Shown here: one piece after another, positions 1-6,259 of the stretch
Layout of the letters: the number at the start of each line of letters is the position of its first letter
Numbering within the stretch: position 1 is the first letter of the stretch
Assembly: GCA_964465665.1 (NCBI GenBank)
Contig: CAYXKM010000281.1
Location: forward strand, 1-15,758
Reading direction: 5' to 3'
Source of the DNA: JAKEGN01 sp964465665
GTDB lineage: Bacteria; Pseudomonadota; Gammaproteobacteria; Steroidobacterales; Woeseiaceae
Length of the DNA: 15,758 nucleotides
The notes under the pieces: generated by a model
Told to the model about the DNA's origin: nothing
Databases searched by the model: none
What the model saw: only the letters and a program-made list of their open reading frames with translations
Translations under genes and position numbers: made by a program

Positions 1-66
1 GTACTGCGCATGGGCAGGCAATGCGAAGGCGAGTAGCATCAGACTCCCGGTGAGGTAACGGCGCAT
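1..66 (-). CDS. N-terminal fragment of an exported protein
   Basis: The first 22 codons of a minus-strand gene that leaves the window at position 1. The residues read MRRYLTGSLMLLAFALPAHA then QY, a textbook Sec signal peptide: two arginines, a hydrophobic stretch of about 12 residues, then AHA before a glutamine as the likely signal peptidase I site (after residue 20). The ATG at 66-64 is chosen because a GAGGA ribosome-binding site lies about 8 bases upstream (around 72-79 on the opposite strand) and because the signal peptide begins right there. The gene diverges from the nuclease gene starting at 204, so the 137 bases between them should hold two promoters. Nothing of the mature protein is visible, so no function can be given. 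Confidence 0.75.
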   Translation of the reverse strand, partial: MRRYLTGSLMLLAFALPAHAQY

Positions 67-203
67 CGATGAATCCTCATTGCGGATGATCCGTGCAGAT
101 TGCCCTCTGGATCGTGGCTCGTGCACAGCGGATCGCGGTACCCTAGTCTCGCAACGCCGCTGCGGCTTGTCCAGTCGGCAGGCGTACTCATCTCCGGGCC
201 ACC

Positions 204-1670
204 ATGGGCAACAACGTCAGCTACCTGTCGAAATCACGACTGATGTCGGCACACCAGTGCCAGAAGCGGCTCTGGCTCGAAGTGCACAAGCCGGAGTTGC
301 AGGTTGTTCCCGCCGAAACGCGCGCCGCTTTCGCAGCGGGTCAAGCGGTCGGTGAGGTCGCGAGGAAAATATACGCAGCGCCGAAGGCCGTGCTCATTCC
401 TTATGAGGGTGGTCTTCAGCATGCAATGGGGAAAACGACTCGATTGCTGGGCGAACATCCAAAAGTACCGATCTTCGAAGCAACCTTCGCCTACGGAGGC
501 GTCCTCGTACGCATCGACGTGCTGCTGCCGGACGGCGACAGCTGGCGCATCATCGAAGTGAAGTCCTCGACATCGGTAAAGGACGATCATTTTTTCGATA
601 CGGCACTGCAGGCCTGGGTTTTTCGCGGCCTCGGTCACCGGGCGAACAGGATACATCTGGCGCACGTCGACAACGCGTTTGTCTACCGGGGCGATCAGAA
701 TTACCAGGGCTTGCTGCACGAGGTCGATGTCAGCGCAGAGGTTATTGAGCTCGGCGCGGAAGTACCGCCATTGCTGCGGATCGCACGCGCAACGCTGGCG
801 GGCAGCGAGCCGGCCATTGCCGTTGGCAAGCAATGCAACACGCCCTACGAGTGCCCGTTCCTGAGCTATTGCTGGCCCAAAGGCGAGTTCCCGGTGCAAA
901 CCCTGCCCCGTGCATCCAGGTCGAAACTCGGCGAATGGATACGGCTTGGCGTAACGGACCTGCGCGAAGTGCCGGAAAGCCAGCTCACCGAGCGACAGCA
1001 ACGGGTGCAGCGGGTTTCCCGCACCGGAGTTCCGGAACTCGAGCCGGGTGCGCGCCAGTTCGCCTTATCCCTCGGCTACCCGCGTTATTATCTTGATTTC
1101 GAGACCATAGCGCCGCCGGTACCGCGCTGGCCGGGCACTCGCCCGTACGAAGTCCTGCCGTTCCAGTGGTCCTGCCACTACGAGGCGCAGGAGGGAGACG
1201 TCCGGCACGCCGAATTCCTGGATCTGAGCGGCGAGGCTCCGATGCGCCTCGTGGCCGTGTCACTGATCCGCGTGCTCGGCAAAAGCGGTGCAGTCCTCAT
1301 GTATTCCACGTACGAACGGACGGTTATCGATGGGCTCAAGGCACGCTTTCCGGATCTTGCGCCGGCGCTGGTCGCGATCATCGATCGGCTGGTGGATCTC
1401 AAACCGGTAGCCGAGCGCAACTATTACCATCCGGCCATGGCCGGTTCCTGGTCCCTGAAAGCTGTTCTGCCGACGATAAGCCCAGAGAGCGGATACAAGG
1501 AACTCGTTGGAATTCAGGAAGGTACGCAGGCTTCTGAAGGTTATTTAGAGGCCATAGATCCGGCCACGCCGGCGCCACGCAAGGCCGAACTCGAACGGCA
1601 GTTGCTGGATTACTGCCGTTTTGATACCTACGCCATGCGTCTGCTGGTCAGGTACTTCACCAGCGCCTGA
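204..1670 (+). CDS. DUF2779 protein: Cas4-like Fe-S nuclease module plus DnaQ-like exonuclease module
   Basis: A 488-residue cytoplasmic protein with two apparent nuclease modules. Residues 1-225 resemble Cas4/AddB-type PD-(D/E)XK nucleases: C19 in 'SAHQCQKRLWLE', D105 in 'RIDVLLP', then E118-V-K120 in 'WRIIEVKSS', closed by C211, C217 and C223. The four cysteines are spaced as in a 4Fe-4S cluster that staples the two ends of the fold. Residues about 294-485 resemble a DnaQ/RNase H-fold 3'-5' exonuclease (the DUF2779 region): D298-F-E300 in 'YYLDFET', D398, and D474 in 'DYCRFDT'. The start fits the family opening 'YLSKSRLM' near the N terminus, and an in-frame stop at 144-146 limits any extension, but no clear Shine-Dalgarno is visible. 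The biological role of the family is not established as far as I know; DNA repair, processing or defence are guesses. No cas gene lies in the window. It converges on the amidohydrolase pair, 39 bases away. Confidence 0.85.
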   Translation: MGNNVSYLSKSRLMSAHQCQKRLWLEVHKPELQVVPAETRAAFAAGQAVGEVARKIYAAPKAVLIPYEGGLQHAMGKTTRLLGEHPKVPIFEATFAYGGVLVRIDVLLPDGDSWRIIEVKSSTSVKDDHFFDTALQAWVFRGLGHRANRIHLAHVDNAFVYRGDQNYQGLLHEVDVSAEVIELGAEVPPLLRIARATLAGSEPAIAVGKQCNTPYECPFLSYCWPKGEFPVQTLPRASRSKLGEWIRLGVTDLREVPESQLTERQQRVQRVSRTGVPELEPGARQFALSLGYPRYYLDFETIAPPVPRWPGTRPYEVLPFQWSCHYEAQEGDVRHAEFLDLSGEAPMRLVAVSLIRVLGKSGAVLMYSTYERTVIDGLKARFPDLAPALVAIIDRLVDLKPVAERNYYHPAMAGSWSLKAVLPTISPESGYKELVGIQEGTQASEGYLEAIDPATPAPRKAELERQLLDYCRFDTYAMRLLVRYFTSA

Positions 1671-1709
1671 GGCGACCCCCAAAACGGGCAGCGTTTGCGG
1701 TCGCTCCGG

Positions 1710-3017
1710 TCAGCGGCGAAAAGCGGGGGGCTTTTCGGAGTCCGGATCGAGGTAGCGGTCGCGAAGCAAGGTCTGCCGGTTCTCGAGGCTGACCGCTTGG
1801 CCGGCGATGAATACCGACTCCGGGAAGCTCGTCAGTTCCAACGGGTCCGCGGGCCAGACGATCAGGTCGGCGGCCTTGCCGGCCTCGAGGCTGCCAAAGT
1901 CCTCCGCGATGCCGAAAATGTCCGCCGGGGTATGCGTGATCGCACGCAAGGCCGATTCCCGGTTCATACCGTTGGCGACGGCGATACCGGCGGCCTGGGT
2001 AATGTTGCGCGCATTATGTGTCTGGCTGGAGTTTTCACCGCCAAACGTCAGGCGCACACCCGCAGCGGAGAGTATGGCGGCTGCTTCGAGTCGCGCATTG
2101 AGCTGATCGAAGCTGCCCGGCAGATTGTTGGTCGTGTCCAGGATGACCGGCACGTCGGCTGCCGCCAGCTCCTTGGCGACCATCCATGCCTCGGCCGCAC
2201 CGAGCAGGATCAAGCGGACCGAGTATTCCCCGGCGAGATCGAGCAGAACGCTGATGTCACTGGCACGATTGACGCGGACGATGAGCGGCACCGTGCCGTC
2301 GAGCACCGCCTGCAGTGCTTCGAGATCGGTACCGCTGAGCGAATAAGCCCGCCGCTCGCCGCGCGCCCAGGCCGCCCGGTTCTCGCGGTAGTCCCTGGCA
2401 TCGGCAATCGCGCTGCGCAGCATCTGCAACGCGGCCGCGCGTGAACCGCCCGCAAGGTCGCTGCCAGCTTCACCGAGATTGACCAGCAGCGCCGCGCCGC
2501 GGCGCACCAGGAAATCGGGCCCCGGTTGCAGGCTGACGAACGAGGCCAGGCCGGAGAATACGCTGCTCACGTTGCCGAATTCGTCCGGCGCCGAGGGCCT
2601 TGGCGCAATCAATGCGCCGGTGATGCCTTCACTGCGATTGACGGCCACCAGGGTCGAGCGGGGATTGTAGGCCTCGGCGACATCGAAGCTCGCGGAGTAC
2701 TGCGTACCTCGCTGCACCGCGTCTACGGTACCGGCCACAGCATCGACTTCGACCAGGCCGAGCTGGCCGAAAGGCGAGAGGATTCCCGGCGTAATGATTT
2801 TCCCGCTGGCGTCGATGCGTGTCGCCGCGTCGGGAATGACGACATCCGCACCCACGGCGACGATGCGCCCGTCCTGCATGACAACCGTCGCGTTCTCGAG
2901 CGTACCCTGTGCAGCCATCGTATGGATGCGGGCACCGGTGATGGCGATGGTTTCCGCGAACGCCGGTGCAAACGGGAAGGCGAGCAGTGCCATCTGCAAA
3001 GCGATGCGCGCGCTCAT
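1710..3017 (-). CDS. exported amidohydrolase-fold protein lacking metal ligands (probable pseudoenzyme)
   Basis: A 435-residue protein with a signal peptide (residues 1-21, 'APAFA' then E). It keeps the amidohydrolase frame: N-terminal beta-sandwich strand 'ITGARIHTM', 'VVMQDGRIVAVG', 'KIITPGI', and the C-terminal 'GSLEAGKAADLIVW'. The metal site is gone. Where the upstream paralogue has 'TPGIIDVHSHLG', this protein has 'TPGILSPFGQLG' (residues 77-87). Where the paralogue has 'RIAAFHHAVEAY', it has 'RLILLGAAEAWM' (268-279). Where the paralogue has 'VIHSDDD', it has 'LTFGGENS' (323-330). The ATG at 3017 is chosen over an upstream start because it opens the signal peptide, sits 6 bases after a strong GGAGGTG site, and overlaps the TGA of the upstream gene as ATGA, implying translational coupling. 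It may be a structural partner of the upstream enzyme or a substrate-binding protein. Hydrolysis by the usual mechanism is unlikely. The sequence is otherwise intact. Confidence 0.85.
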   Translation of the reverse strand: MSARIALQMALLAFPFAPAFAETIAITGARIHTMAAQGTLENATVVMQDGRIVAVGADVVIPDAATRIDASGKIITPGILSPFGQLGLVEVDAVAGTVDAVQRGTQYSASFDVAEAYNPRSTLVAVNRSEGITGALIAPRPSAPDEFGNVSSVFSGLASFVSLQPGPDFLVRRGAALLVNLGEAGSDLAGGSRAAALQMLRSAIADARDYRENRAAWARGERRAYSLSGTDLEALQAVLDGTVPLIVRVNRASDISVLLDLAGEYSVRLILLGAAEAWMVAKELAAADVPVILDTTNNLPGSFDQLNARLEAAAILSAAGVRLTFGGENSSQTHNARNITQAAGIAVANGMNRESALRAITHTPADIFGIAEDFGSLEAGKAADLIVWPADPLELTSFPESVFIAGQAVSLENRQTLLRDRYLDPDSEKPPAFRR

Positions 3018-4381
3018 TGTGCACCTCCGGCAAGGGCGGCAGTGCCAAGGCTGAAATCGGTGACGGGGTTCGATGCAGGATTGTTGCGGTCGTATATCAG
3101 TGCGCCGTCGATATACACCTGCTGCGCTTTGCTGTAGACGCTGAACGGGTTGCCGTCCCACAACGTCACGTCGGCCATTTTTCCCGCTTCAAGTGTCCCG
3201 GTTACTTCGTGGATGCCGAGCATTTTCGCGGCGTTGGCGGTGATCCAGCGTATGGCCCTTTCCGGAGGAATATCGACGCCGACCCTGGCCGCCGCGCCGA
3301 TGACTTTGGCCGCCTCCTGGTTCAGCCGCTGAATTCCCTGGTCGTCGTCGGAGTGGATGACGGCGCAGGCTCCGGCGCGGTCGATGAGCGCCGCATTTTC
3401 GCGTATGCCGTCGAATGCCTCTATCTTGAAGCCCCACCAGTCTGCCCAGACGGCGGCACAGATGTCGTCCGCGGCCAGCAGGTCCGGAATTTTGTAGGCT
3501 TCGACCGCATGGTGAAATGCCGCGATGCGATAGCCGAACTCCCTGGCGATGTCGATCATCACGGCCATTTCATCGGCGCGGTAACAATGATTGTGCACCA
3601 GGATCTCGCCATCCAGCACGCCGGCGAGCGTTTCCAGTTTGAGATCGCGCAGCGGCGCTTCGCCCTGTTTTTTCGAAGCCTTGGCCAGTTTGTCCCGGTA
3701 ATCCGCCGCCGCTATCCATGCCGAGCGGTAGCCGGCGACGTTGCCCATCCGCGTTGACGGCGCCATCATCCGCCCGCCGTAAACGCGCTTCGGATTTTCC
3801 CCGCAGGCCATTTTCAGCCCGTACGGAGCCCCTGGAAATTTCATCTCCTGAACGGTCCGGCCCGGAACATTCTTGACCGTAACCGAACGCCCGCCGATGA
3901 GATTCGCCGAGCCCGGCAAAATCTGCAGCGAGGTAACGCCACCGGCCAATGCGGTAACAAAGCCGGGGTCCTGCGGCCATACACTGTGCTCGGCCCAGAC
4001 TTCGGCAGTATTCGGCGCCGTCCACTCGTTGCCGTCCGCATGCGCAACGATCGATGGCGACGGATAAACCCCTAAGTGTGAATGCACATCGATGATCCCC
4101 GGTGTTATCCAAAGTCCCGATGCATCGACGACGTTGAGACCCGCAGCATCGAGGCCGCTGCCGATCGCTTCGATACGTCCATCGCGCAATACCAGGTCGG
4201 CGTTCTCGAGGCGCTCACCCGTTCCCGTCAGGATGGTGGCGCCTTGCAGCAGTGTAGCCCCGGAGGGCAACGGCCGGTAACGGCTGTCATAGGGGGCAGG
4301 ATCGGCCGACTCTTTGTCGGTGAGGCCACAGGCGGACATCAACAGCACCAGTGCCAGGAAGGGGACGGACAGGATTCTCAT
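3014..4381 (-). CDS. amidohydrolase family lipoprotein (metal-dependent, imidazolonepropionase/prolidase-like)
   Basis: A 455-residue amidohydrolase with an intact metal site. The N terminus is a lipoprotein signal with lipobox M15-S-A-C18. Glycine follows the cysteine, which by enteric rules would allow sorting to the outer membrane. Catalytic landmarks: H100-S-H102 in 'TPGIIDVHSHLG', K190 in 'GLKMACGENPKR', H263 and H265 in 'ILVHNHCYRAD', H290-H291 in 'AAFHHAVEA', and the aspartates at 345-347 in 'VIHSDDDQG'. The C terminus has the usual 'GTLEAGKMADVTLWDGNPF'. The 'LIGGRSVTVK' and 'GENPKR' wording suggests the dipeptidase/imidazolonepropionase-like branch, so an exported peptide or lactam hydrolase is the best guess; the substrate cannot be read. 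The start has a CGGAG site 8 bases upstream. It is the first gene of a two-gene unit and overlaps its inactive paralogue by 4 bases. Confidence 0.88.
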   Translation of the reverse strand: MRILSVPFLALVLLMSACGLTDKESADPAPYDSRYRPLPSGATLLQGATILTGTGERLENADLVLRDGRIEAIGSGLDAAGLNVVDASGLWITPGIIDVHSHLGVYPSPSIVAHADGNEWTAPNTAEVWAEHSVWPQDPGFVTALAGGVTSLQILPGSANLIGGRSVTVKNVPGRTVQEMKFPGAPYGLKMACGENPKRVYGGRMMAPSTRMGNVAGYRSAWIAAADYRDKLAKASKKQGEAPLRDLKLETLAGVLDGEILVHNHCYRADEMAVMIDIAREFGYRIAAFHHAVEAYKIPDLLAADDICAAVWADWWGFKIEAFDGIRENAALIDRAGACAVIHSDDDQGIQRLNQEAAKVIGAAARVGVDIPPERAIRWITANAAKMLGIHEVTGTLEAGKMADVTLWDGNPFSVYSKAQQVYIDGALIYDRNNPASNPVTDFSLGTAALAGGAQ

Positions 4382-4421
4382 TGTCGACTCCGATTATTGC
4401 TACGAGGCATCGAAGTTCCGC

Positions 4422-4427
4422 ACTATA
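4422..4427 (-). promoter_or_regulatory. candidate -10 box for the amidohydrolase pair
   Basis: On the minus strand this reads TATAGT, five of six matches to the sigma-70 consensus. It would place the transcript start near 4415 and leave a leader of about 34 bases before the ATG at 4381. The -35 position, 17 bases farther, has no good TTGACA match and falls inside the first copies of the 12-bp repeat array, so activation by a regulator bound there is conceivable. Confidence 0.4.
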
Positions 4428-4441
4428 CCGCGAGTCTGGCC

Positions 4442-4513
4442 GGCAATAGTGCCGGCAATAGTGCCGGCAATAATGCCGGCGATGGCGCCCGCAATGGTGC
4501 GCACGATGGTGCC
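4442..4513. repeat. six tandem 12-bp near-palindromic repeats in a divergent promoter region
   Basis: Six consecutive 12-base units fill this stretch. The first two are identical (GGCAATAGTGCC), the third differs by one base (GGCAATAATGCC), and the rest decay (GGCGATGGCGCC, CGCAATGGTGCG, CACGATGGTGCC). Each of the first units is itself nearly palindromic (GGCA-N-TA-N-TGCC), so the array is a row of head-to-tail dyads spaced 12 bases apart. It lies between the start of the amidohydrolase pair and the start of the small secreted protein at 4539, touching the presumed -35 zone of the former. It could be an operator array or simply a slippage-expanded repeat. It also reads open in two frames, but I do not believe it is translated. 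Confidence 0.85.
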
Positions 4514-4538
4514 CACGATCCGATCGGAGGACGCAGAT

Positions 4539-4841
4539 ATGAATCGAATTCCGTTGCTGGCCTGCGCGTTGTTTTTGTGCATGTCTGCCGTCGCGCAGGA
4601 CAGCACTGTCGAGGGCGACGCATCATTGCCGTTTGACGACGACTACTACGAAGGCTTCGCGCAGGGTGTGTATTACGGCCTGCTGTTGCGCGGCGAGGAG
4701 TATGGGATAGCATGGTGCATGAAATCGGAATTGGGCTTTGAGGCGAAATCGCTGGGCACGGGCGGCGAATTCCAGAAAAGAATCGAAGGACTGCTCGAGC
4801 ACTGCCGTGCGAGTTCCGCCGGCGGCAAATCCGCGCCATGA
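4539..4841 (+). CDS. small secreted protein of unknown function
   Basis: A 100-residue protein I do not recognise. Residues 1-19 form a signal peptide ending 'MSAVA' before glutamine. The mature part of about 80 residues has an acidic, aromatic patch ('FDDDYYEGFAQGVYYG', residues 32-47) and two cysteines, C60 and C89, which could form a disulphide in the periplasm. The tail is low-complexity ('ASSAGGKSAP'). The ATG at 4539 is chosen because a GGAGG site ends 8 bases before it and because it opens the signal peptide; the longer reading frame from 4314 would translate the tandem repeats and has no ribosome-binding site I can see. It is followed 42 bases later by the DUF4442 gene on the same strand. 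Function unknown. Confidence 0.75.
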   Translation: MNRIPLLACALFLCMSAVAQDSTVEGDASLPFDDDYYEGFAQGVYYGLLLRGEEYGIAWCMKSELGFEAKSLGTGGEFQKRIEGLLEHCRASSAGGKSAP

Positions 4842-4883
4842 ATAAAGAAATAGCAAGTTGTCAACGAAAACCGGGGTATCGGC

Positions 4884-5351
4884 ATGCCGCGCGCTATTGA
4901 GGCATGGAACAAACTCAAGGGGCATGCCGCCGGGCGCTGGATTTTTTCGCGCCTCGTTTGCTGGCGTGCGCCGTACTTCGCATCCATCCGGCCATTGTTC
5001 GAGCACCTCGGCGAGGGCAGGGTGGAAGTCCGCATGCGCAAGCGCCGCGCGGTCACCAACCATATCGGCACCGTGCATGCTATTGCCATGGCCAATCTGT
5101 GCGAAGTCGCTGCCGGTACCATGATGGAGGCTTTGCTGGATGCCGGCATGCGCTGGATTCCGCGTGGAATGACGATCCGTTACCTCGCCAAAGCGAACAG
5201 TGGTGTGGTTGCAAAGGCCGCAATGCCGGCTGTTTCTCCGGGTGAACCCCAGGATGTGATCGTGAACGTGCATGTTTTCGACCATGCCGGCCAGGAGGTC
5301 GTTCAAGCGGCGATAACGATGTACGTGTCGCCAAGATCGATCAGTCGCTAA
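4884..5351 (+). CDS. DUF4442 hotdog-fold protein, putative acyl-CoA thioesterase
   Basis: A 155-residue cytoplasmic protein with the single-hotdog pattern of DUF4442 and the PaaI/YiiD-type thioesterases: strand 'GRVEVRMRKRRAVTNH', then 'IGTVHAIAMANLCEVAAGTMM' as the central helix, then strands 'MTIRYLAKANSG' and 'DVIVNVHVFDHAGQEVVQA'. N59, H60 and H65, with E74 in the helix, occupy the places where hotdog thioesterases carry their active-site residues. The likely reaction is hydrolysis of an acyl-CoA or similar thioester; the substrate is unknown. The start is weakly supported (a GGGG run about 8 bases upstream) but gives the expected length. It sits between the small secreted protein (42 bases before) and the bL12-like gene (10 bases after), probably in one transcript. 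Confidence 0.8.
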   Translation: MPRAIEAWNKLKGHAAGRWIFSRLVCWRAPYFASIRPLFEHLGEGRVEVRMRKRRAVTNHIGTVHAIAMANLCEVAAGTMMEALLDAGMRWIPRGMTIRYLAKANSGVVAKAAMPAVSPGEPQDVIVNVHVFDHAGQEVVQAAITMYVSPRSISR

Positions 5352-5361
5352 ATTTCCCGAA

Positions 5362-5721
5362 ATGAGACCTGCTTTGGAGTTGCCGGCGGCCGTACTCGCT
5401 AGAGTCATGCGCATGCAAAAGTCAGCGAAATACCCGGAAGCGAAGACCGAAATCATCCTCTCGGATGCGGAATTGCCGGCTGAAGCCCTGTACGCGATTG
5501 AGCAAGGTCGCAAAATCGAGGCGATCAAGATCGTACGCGAACGGACGGGTGTCGGACTGGCTCATGCCAAAGTGGTGGTCGAGCGCGCGGCACGGCAGAT
5601 CGCCGAGCAGAATCCCCGGGGGCCAATGAGCGAGTCCGGCAGCGGCATGCCGCGCCTGCTGATGTCGCTGTTGCTGGCTGTGCTGCTTCTTGCCGTTTTG
5701 CGCCATTGGACCGCCGGCTGA
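5362..5721 (+). CDS. bL12 C-terminal-domain-like protein with a C-terminal membrane helix
   Basis: A 119-residue protein. Residues about 40-78 ('EALYAIEQGRKIEAIKIVRE' followed by 'RTGVGLAHAKVVVERAA') match the helix-turn-helix pattern of the ribosomal protein bL12 C-terminal domain, where 'K-x-E-x-I-K-x-x-R-x-x-T-G-x-G-L-x-x-A-K' binds translation factors. It is not bL12 itself: the N-terminal dimerisation domain and hinge are missing. A hydrophobic helix at residues 98-113 ('LLMSLLLAVLLLAVL') suggests a tail anchor with the domain in the cytoplasm. The start is uncertain: neither ATG 5362 nor ATG 5407 has a convincing Shine-Dalgarno, and the second would shorten the protein by 15 residues without touching the domain. 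Stand-alone bL12-like domains occur in many bacteria, but their role is not known to me. Confidence 0.7.
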   Translation: MRPALELPAAVLARVMRMQKSAKYPEAKTEIILSDAELPAEALYAIEQGRKIEAIKIVRERTGVGLAHAKVVVERAARQIAEQNPRGPMSESGSGMPRLLMSLLLAVLLLAVLRHWTAG

Positions 5722-5761
5722 CTGAGCTGTCCCACCCCTGACGAATGGATTGCGGTTATCG

Positions 5762-5797
5762 GGATTCGCTCCCGGCCTGCCGAATCCGCGGTATGAT
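5762..5797 (+). promoter_or_regulatory. candidate promoter with an inverted repeat ahead of the DUF4389 gene
   Basis: A TATGAT hexamer at 5792-5797 is a fair -10 box, which would give a leader of about 29 bases to the ATG at 5833. There is no good -35. Instead a perfect 7-bp inverted repeat (GGATTCG at 5762-5768 and CGAATCC at 5781-5787, 12 bases apart) straddles the -35 position, as an operator or activator site would. As a terminator for the upstream gene it fails because no T-run follows. Confidence 0.3.
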
Positions 5798-5832
5798 GTG
5801 GCGGACTGGCGGATTCACGGCGAGGTTCCACG

Positions 5833-6225
5833 ATGACCGAAGGAATTCAACCACGCGATCATGCACCGGGCGACGTCACGGGTGATGACACTGACGATGA
5901 CGGCGGAAGCAGCACGCTGGAACAAAACGTCAAATCGAAAGCGACGTGGCTGCGGCTGTTTTTCATGCTGATATTCGTCTGCCTGTATTTCGTCTCACGG
6001 GTGGTGCTGAGCGCTGTCGTCGTGGTGCAGTTCTTCTGGCTGTTGTTCAACGGTACTATCAATGAGTCTCTGCGTGCGCTCGGCCAGTCGCTGGCAAGTT
6101 ATACTTATCAGATCATCCGTTATCTGACCTTCAACACCAACGTGCGTCCATTTCCGTTCGACTCAGCGTGGCCGCCCTCGGCCGCGATTACCGATCCGGC
6201 CGACGTCACAGACCGGAACAACTGA
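5833..6225 (+). CDS. DUF4389 family inner-membrane protein
   Basis: A 130-residue membrane protein with the DUF4389 signature: a hydrophobic stretch at about 39-73 ('LRLFFMLIFVCLYFVSRVVL' continuing into 'SAVVVVQFFWLLF'), then 'NESLRALGQSLASYTYQIIR' and 'YLTFNTNVRPFPFDSAWP' (residues 97-114), where the invariant 'TFNT..RPFPF..WP' is diagnostic. The first 36 residues are acidic and probably disordered. The hydrophobic stretch is long enough for one or two membrane passes. The start has a GAGG site 7 bases upstream. The function of the family is not known. It converges with the M20 peptidase gene, 34 bases away; I see no convincing terminator in that gap, only a 4-bp stem (CGAC/GTCG). Confidence 0.85.
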   Translation: MTEGIQPRDHAPGDVTGDDTDDDGGSSTLEQNVKSKATWLRLFFMLIFVCLYFVSRVVLSAVVVVQFFWLLFNGTINESLRALGQSLASYTYQIIRYLTFNTNVRPFPFDSAWPPSAAITDPADVTDRNN

Positions 6226-6259
6226 AGGATCTGCGACTCGCGTCGTGTGAGGTAGCGCT

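Noticed and set aside
83..93. CGGATGATCCG palindrome upstream of the leftmost gene as an operator
   Set aside because: Arms of 5 bp are common by chance at this base composition, and no promoter elements could be placed around it.
234..1001. Long minus-strand open frame of 255 codons opposite the DUF2779 gene
   Set aside because: No recognisable domain, signal peptide or ribosome-binding site; it is antisense to conserved nuclease motifs, as expected in GC-rich DNA.
204..1670. Cas4 gene implying a CRISPR-Cas locus
   Set aside because: The Fe-S/PD-(D/E)XK module is Cas4-like, but the C-terminal half is DUF2779/DnaQ-like and there are no repeats, spacers or other cas genes nearby.
1717..1737. 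Hairpin CGAAAAGC/GCTTTTCG as a transcription terminator
   Set aside because: The 8-bp stem is real, but it lies inside the last codons of the minus-strand gene, is AT-rich in the arms and has no T-run after it on either strand.
1695..2444. Plus-strand open frame of 249 codons opposite the amidohydrolase pair
   Set aside because: Composition is typical of an antisense shadow; no domain is recognisable and it overlaps well-supported coding sequence.
3018..3161. A 48-residue N-terminal extension of the degenerate amidohydrolase
   Set aside because: It lies inside the upstream gene and would precede a perfect signal peptide; the ATGA overlap and GGAGGTG site fix the start at 3017.
4314..4538. 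A 75-residue N-terminal extension of the small secreted protein, including a Pro-Ala/Met repeat
   Set aside because: It would translate the tandem DNA repeats, bury the signal peptide inside the protein and overlap the opposite-strand gene; the GGAGG plus ATG at 4539 explains the gene better.
4082..4636. An open frame with a four-residue Asn-Ser-Ala-Gly type repeat
   Set aside because: The periodicity comes from the 12-bp DNA repeat; most of the frame is antisense to the amidohydrolase gene and it has no plausible start.
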